Positions 5,595 through 6,932 of a DNA stretch of 6,932 bases are shown piece by piece (position 1 is the stretch's first letter; every line of letters begins with the position of its first letter). A program made the position numbers and the translations under genes. Origin of the DNA: an uncultured Eubacteriales bacterium (lineage in GTDB: Bacteria; Bacillota; Clostridia; Oscillospirales; Ruminococcaceae); the NCBI GenBank assembly GCA_900318545.1, contig ONLC01000133.1, positions 1 through 6,932 on the forward strand, in the 5' to 3' direction. Below the pieces are notes generated by a model, which was not told the origin of the DNA, ran no database searches, and saw only the letters and a program-made list of their open reading frames with translations.

Positions 5595-6239
5595 TCATTC
5601 TTTGTTCTTCTTGATAATAACTGCTGCACCTACGCCTGCTACTGCAAGAGAAACAGCTGCTACTGCTGCTGCAGTATGAGACTCGCCTGCTGCTGCACCT
5701 GTGTTAGCTACAGGAGTATCGCTCTTGATTGTAGTACCGCCTGCAGGATTTGTGCCGCCCTTGCTGTCGGTAGTGGACGAGCTGTCAGTATGCTTGTGCT
5801 CAGCTGCTACAGTGTAGTGAGCCTTATCAACAGGAGTTACAGTAACAACAACATCATACTTCTTACCCAGATTTACCAGAGAATCAATAATTGCCTTTCT
5901 GTCTTCATCAGTCCAGTTTTTGCCGACTACGAGCTTATCCTCTTCGGTCAGCTCAGCAGGAGTCTTGTCAACAACCTGCTTCTCACCGCCCTTGCAGTAA
6001 GGAGCAACATACTTATCTCTGATTCCGTTCAGTGTGCTGATCATGTCATCATACTGCTCAGATGTGAAGCAATCCTTATGTACCTGCAGGAAGTTATCGA
6101 GCTCCTGAACGTTATTAGCCTGAACGCCGGCCTCTTTTGCTGCCTGTACAGCATCTTCATTATCAGTTGCAAAAGCTGTTACTGTCATTGTTGCGGCAAG
6201 TGCAGCTGCTGCAACGAAAGCTGAAATTTTCTTAAACAT
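5595..6239 (-). CDS. Secreted cell-wall-anchored protein with PVANTG sorting signal
   Basis: A 214-residue protein with a signal peptide (MFKK, hydrophobic 7-22, likely cleavage after AFA at residue 24). The mature region at 25-146 is mainly helical and acidic, with two cysteines (C57, C82) that could form a disulfide. A Ser/Thr/Gly-rich linker follows at about 150-175. The C-terminus is a sorting signal: PVANTG at 176-181, a hydrophobic stretch at about 189-209, and the charged tail KKNKE. The motif keeps the TG of LPXTG but has VAN where LPX is usual. The ATG at 6239 has GGAGGAG at about 8 bp. An upstream in-frame ATG at 6269 lacks such a site and would spoil the signal peptide. I do not recognise the mature domain and assign no binding activity. 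The adjacent sortase is its likely processing enzyme. Confidence 0.88.
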   Translation of the reverse strand: MFKKISAFVAAAALAATMTVTAFATDNEDAVQAAKEAGVQANNVQELDNFLQVHKDCFTSEQYDDMISTLNGIRDKYVAPYCKGGEKQVVDKTPAELTEEDKLVVGKNWTDEDRKAIIDSLVNLGKKYDVVVTVTPVDKAHYTVAAEHKHTDSSSTTDSKGGTNPAGGTTIKSDTPVANTGAAAGESHTAAAVAAVSLAVAGVGAAVIIKKNKE

Positions 6240-6304
6240 GATTTTTCTCCTCCAAAAATTTTGATACACGGTAATATAGACTATATACCATTTTCACATA
6301 ACCA

Positions 6305-6333
6305 ATAATACCACAACTTCGGTAAGATTTCAA
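6305..6333 (-). promoter_or_regulatory. Promoter of the substrate-sortase-membrane protein unit
   Basis: On the minus strand TTGAAA (6333-6328) is followed by 17 bp and then TATTAT (6310-6305), each one base from the sigma-A consensus and at ideal spacing. Transcription would start near 6298, giving a leader of about 60 nt before the ATG at 6239. No comparable promoter is seen in the short gaps further down the unit, which supports a single transcript. Confidence 0.7.
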
Positions 6334-6375
6334 GAGGGTAATTAAAACTTTGTCGATTTAGCTAAAAAGCATCTG

Positions 6376-6393
6376 TATAAAATGTATTTTATA
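6376..6393. promoter_or_regulatory. AT-rich palindrome upstream of the sortase-unit promoter
   Basis: TATAAAAT (6376-6383) and ATTTTATA (6386-6393) form perfect 8-bp inverted arms around GT. The site lies about 43 bp upstream of the -35 box, where an activator could bind. It is also AT-rich enough to arise by chance. The rest of the 6240-6460 gap shows no gene, and I see no convincing terminator for the 95-residue gene. Confidence 0.3.
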
Positions 6394-6460
6394 TACAAAA
6401 ACTTCACAAATTACTCAAAATTTCACCGAAGCAACCCCGGGTATTATACCTTATTATCCC

Positions 6461-6748
6461 TTAAGCTGTTACCTTAAGCCATGCGCAGGCATAGTCGAGA
6501 GCCTCATAAAGGCTGTTCTTTTCTGCCTTCTTAACGATCTGCTTAGCAGGCGGAAGCGTAATATCGGTAGCTATCTTTCTTATCATCACCTTGTTAGCTA
6601 CGTCAATGCCGCCCTTCTTCTCAGTGGACAGTATATCGATCATTACAACGAACTCATCATACATATGTCCGAAATAGAGCTGATTGCCCTTTCTTACCAG
6701 GGGCAGACCCTTATAGGTGAAAAATGCTTTCTTCTCTGTGTTTGCCAT
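6461..6748 (-). CDS. Small conserved-type protein of unknown function, 95 residues
   Basis: The ATG at 6748 (MANTEKKAFFTYKG) has GGAGGAG 5 bp upstream. An ATG 6 codons earlier lies ahead of that site and is rejected. The protein is basic and mixed alpha/beta in character, with no signal peptide, membrane segment or cysteine pair, so it is probably cytoplasmic. From memory it resembles an uncharacterised family of about 90-100 residues in Clostridia. The shared features would be an N-terminal TYKGxPLVRxGNxLYFG stretch, a central LST-K motif, and a C-terminal IVKKxEKxSLYEALD followed by a tryptophan (W90). I cannot confirm this without a search. It is separated from the sortase unit by about 220 bp with a promoter, so it is probably transcribed on its own. 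Confidence 0.82.
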   Translation of the reverse strand: MANTEKKAFFTYKGLPLVRKGNQLYFGHMYDEFVVMIDILSTEKKGGIDVANKVMIRKIATDITLPPAKQIVKKAEKNSLYEALDYACAWLKVTA

Positions 6749-6793
6749 AATTTCTCCTCCGTTCATTATTGTGCCCGTCTGACGAACACTTTT

Positions 6794-6803
6794 ATTCTAG
6801 CAC
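6794..6803 (-). promoter_or_regulatory. Possible extended -10 promoter of the 95-residue gene
   Basis: The minus strand reads GTGCTAGAAT, an extended -10 (TGN before TAGAAT), about 45 bp upstream of the start codon. There is no good -35 box at 16-18 bp. An extended -10 can work without one, so this is only a candidate. Confidence 0.35.
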
Positions 6804-6837
6804 GTCTTAGGTGCAGATTTTGTCTTAAGGCAGCACC

Positions 6838-6932
6838 GCACGACCTCTGTGCATCAGATGCGCCGTCCAGATTTTCGTCAGATTGCCTAAATTCGACGCA
6901 GGCTTGCTGACGCAAGTCAAGGAGAATTTGGG
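6838..6932. other. Structured non-coding segment with nested inverted repeats at the window edge
   Basis: Several foldable elements follow one another. GCAC (6838-6841) faces GTGC (6849-6852), and GCATCAGATGC (6851-6861) is palindromic. An outer stem CCTAAATTC (6886-6894) pairs with GAATTTGGG (6924-6932) with one T-G wobble on the plus-strand RNA. Inside it is CTTGCTGACGCAAG (6903-6916), a 5-bp stem with a 4-base loop. No credible coding frame crosses the region. It could be an intergenic repeat, the end of a mobile element, or an RNA structure belonging to a gene outside the window. I cannot name it. Confidence 0.45.

Noticed and set aside
5676..6224. 182-codon plus-strand open frame rich in Cys and Ser
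   Set aside because: It mirrors the secreted protein gene; the composition comes from the Ala-rich signal and linker codons of the other strand.

Overview
The window looks like chromosomal DNA from a Gram-positive, low-to-moderate-GC anaerobe of the Clostridia, most plausibly Ruminococcus or a close relative (Oscillospiraceae). This is inference from AGGAGG-type ribosome binding sites, sigma-A-type promoters, an ACT protein/homoserine dehydrogenase pair, a class D-like sortase with a cell-wall substrate, and GC-rich palindromes and GGCTCCGA-stem terminators between genes. Every gene I can support is on the minus strand, so transcription runs from the right end to the left end. I see no tRNA, rRNA, CRISPR array, IS element or phage gene.

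Right end (6461-6932): a structured, apparently non-coding segment with nested inverted repeats at the window edge, then a gene for an uncharacterised 95-residue protein.

Middle right (3941-6333): a compact three-gene unit behind a good promoter. It encodes a secreted protein with a signal peptide and a C-terminal sorting signal of unusual sequence (PVANTG), a sortase 17 bp downstream, and a four-helix membrane protein whose start overlaps the sortase stop by 4 bp. The likely logic is a dedicated sortase anchoring its neighbour's product to the cell wall, with the membrane protein as an unknown partner.

Intergenic (3304-3940, about 640 bp): two terminator-like hairpins with the same stem core, two copies of a GC-rich palindromic repeat, a 16-bp direct repeat in AT-rich DNA, an interrupted inverted repeat, and a consensus TTGACA-17-TATAAT promoter firing left.

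Left (98-3303): a threonine/homoserine operon. It has a UPF0735/PheB-like ACT protein, homoserine dehydrogenase (hom), a Nudix hydrolase and homoserine kinase (thrB). Hom makes homoserine and ThrB would phosphorylate it towards threonine. thrB is broken by two separate perfect tandem duplications, 47 bp and 14 bp, each shifting the frame. Removing one copy of each restores a 295-residue kinase with all three GHMP motifs. This is the most striking observation here: a very recent double loss of function, a reversible on/off state, or an assembly error. A long hairpin at 1-35 follows thrB.
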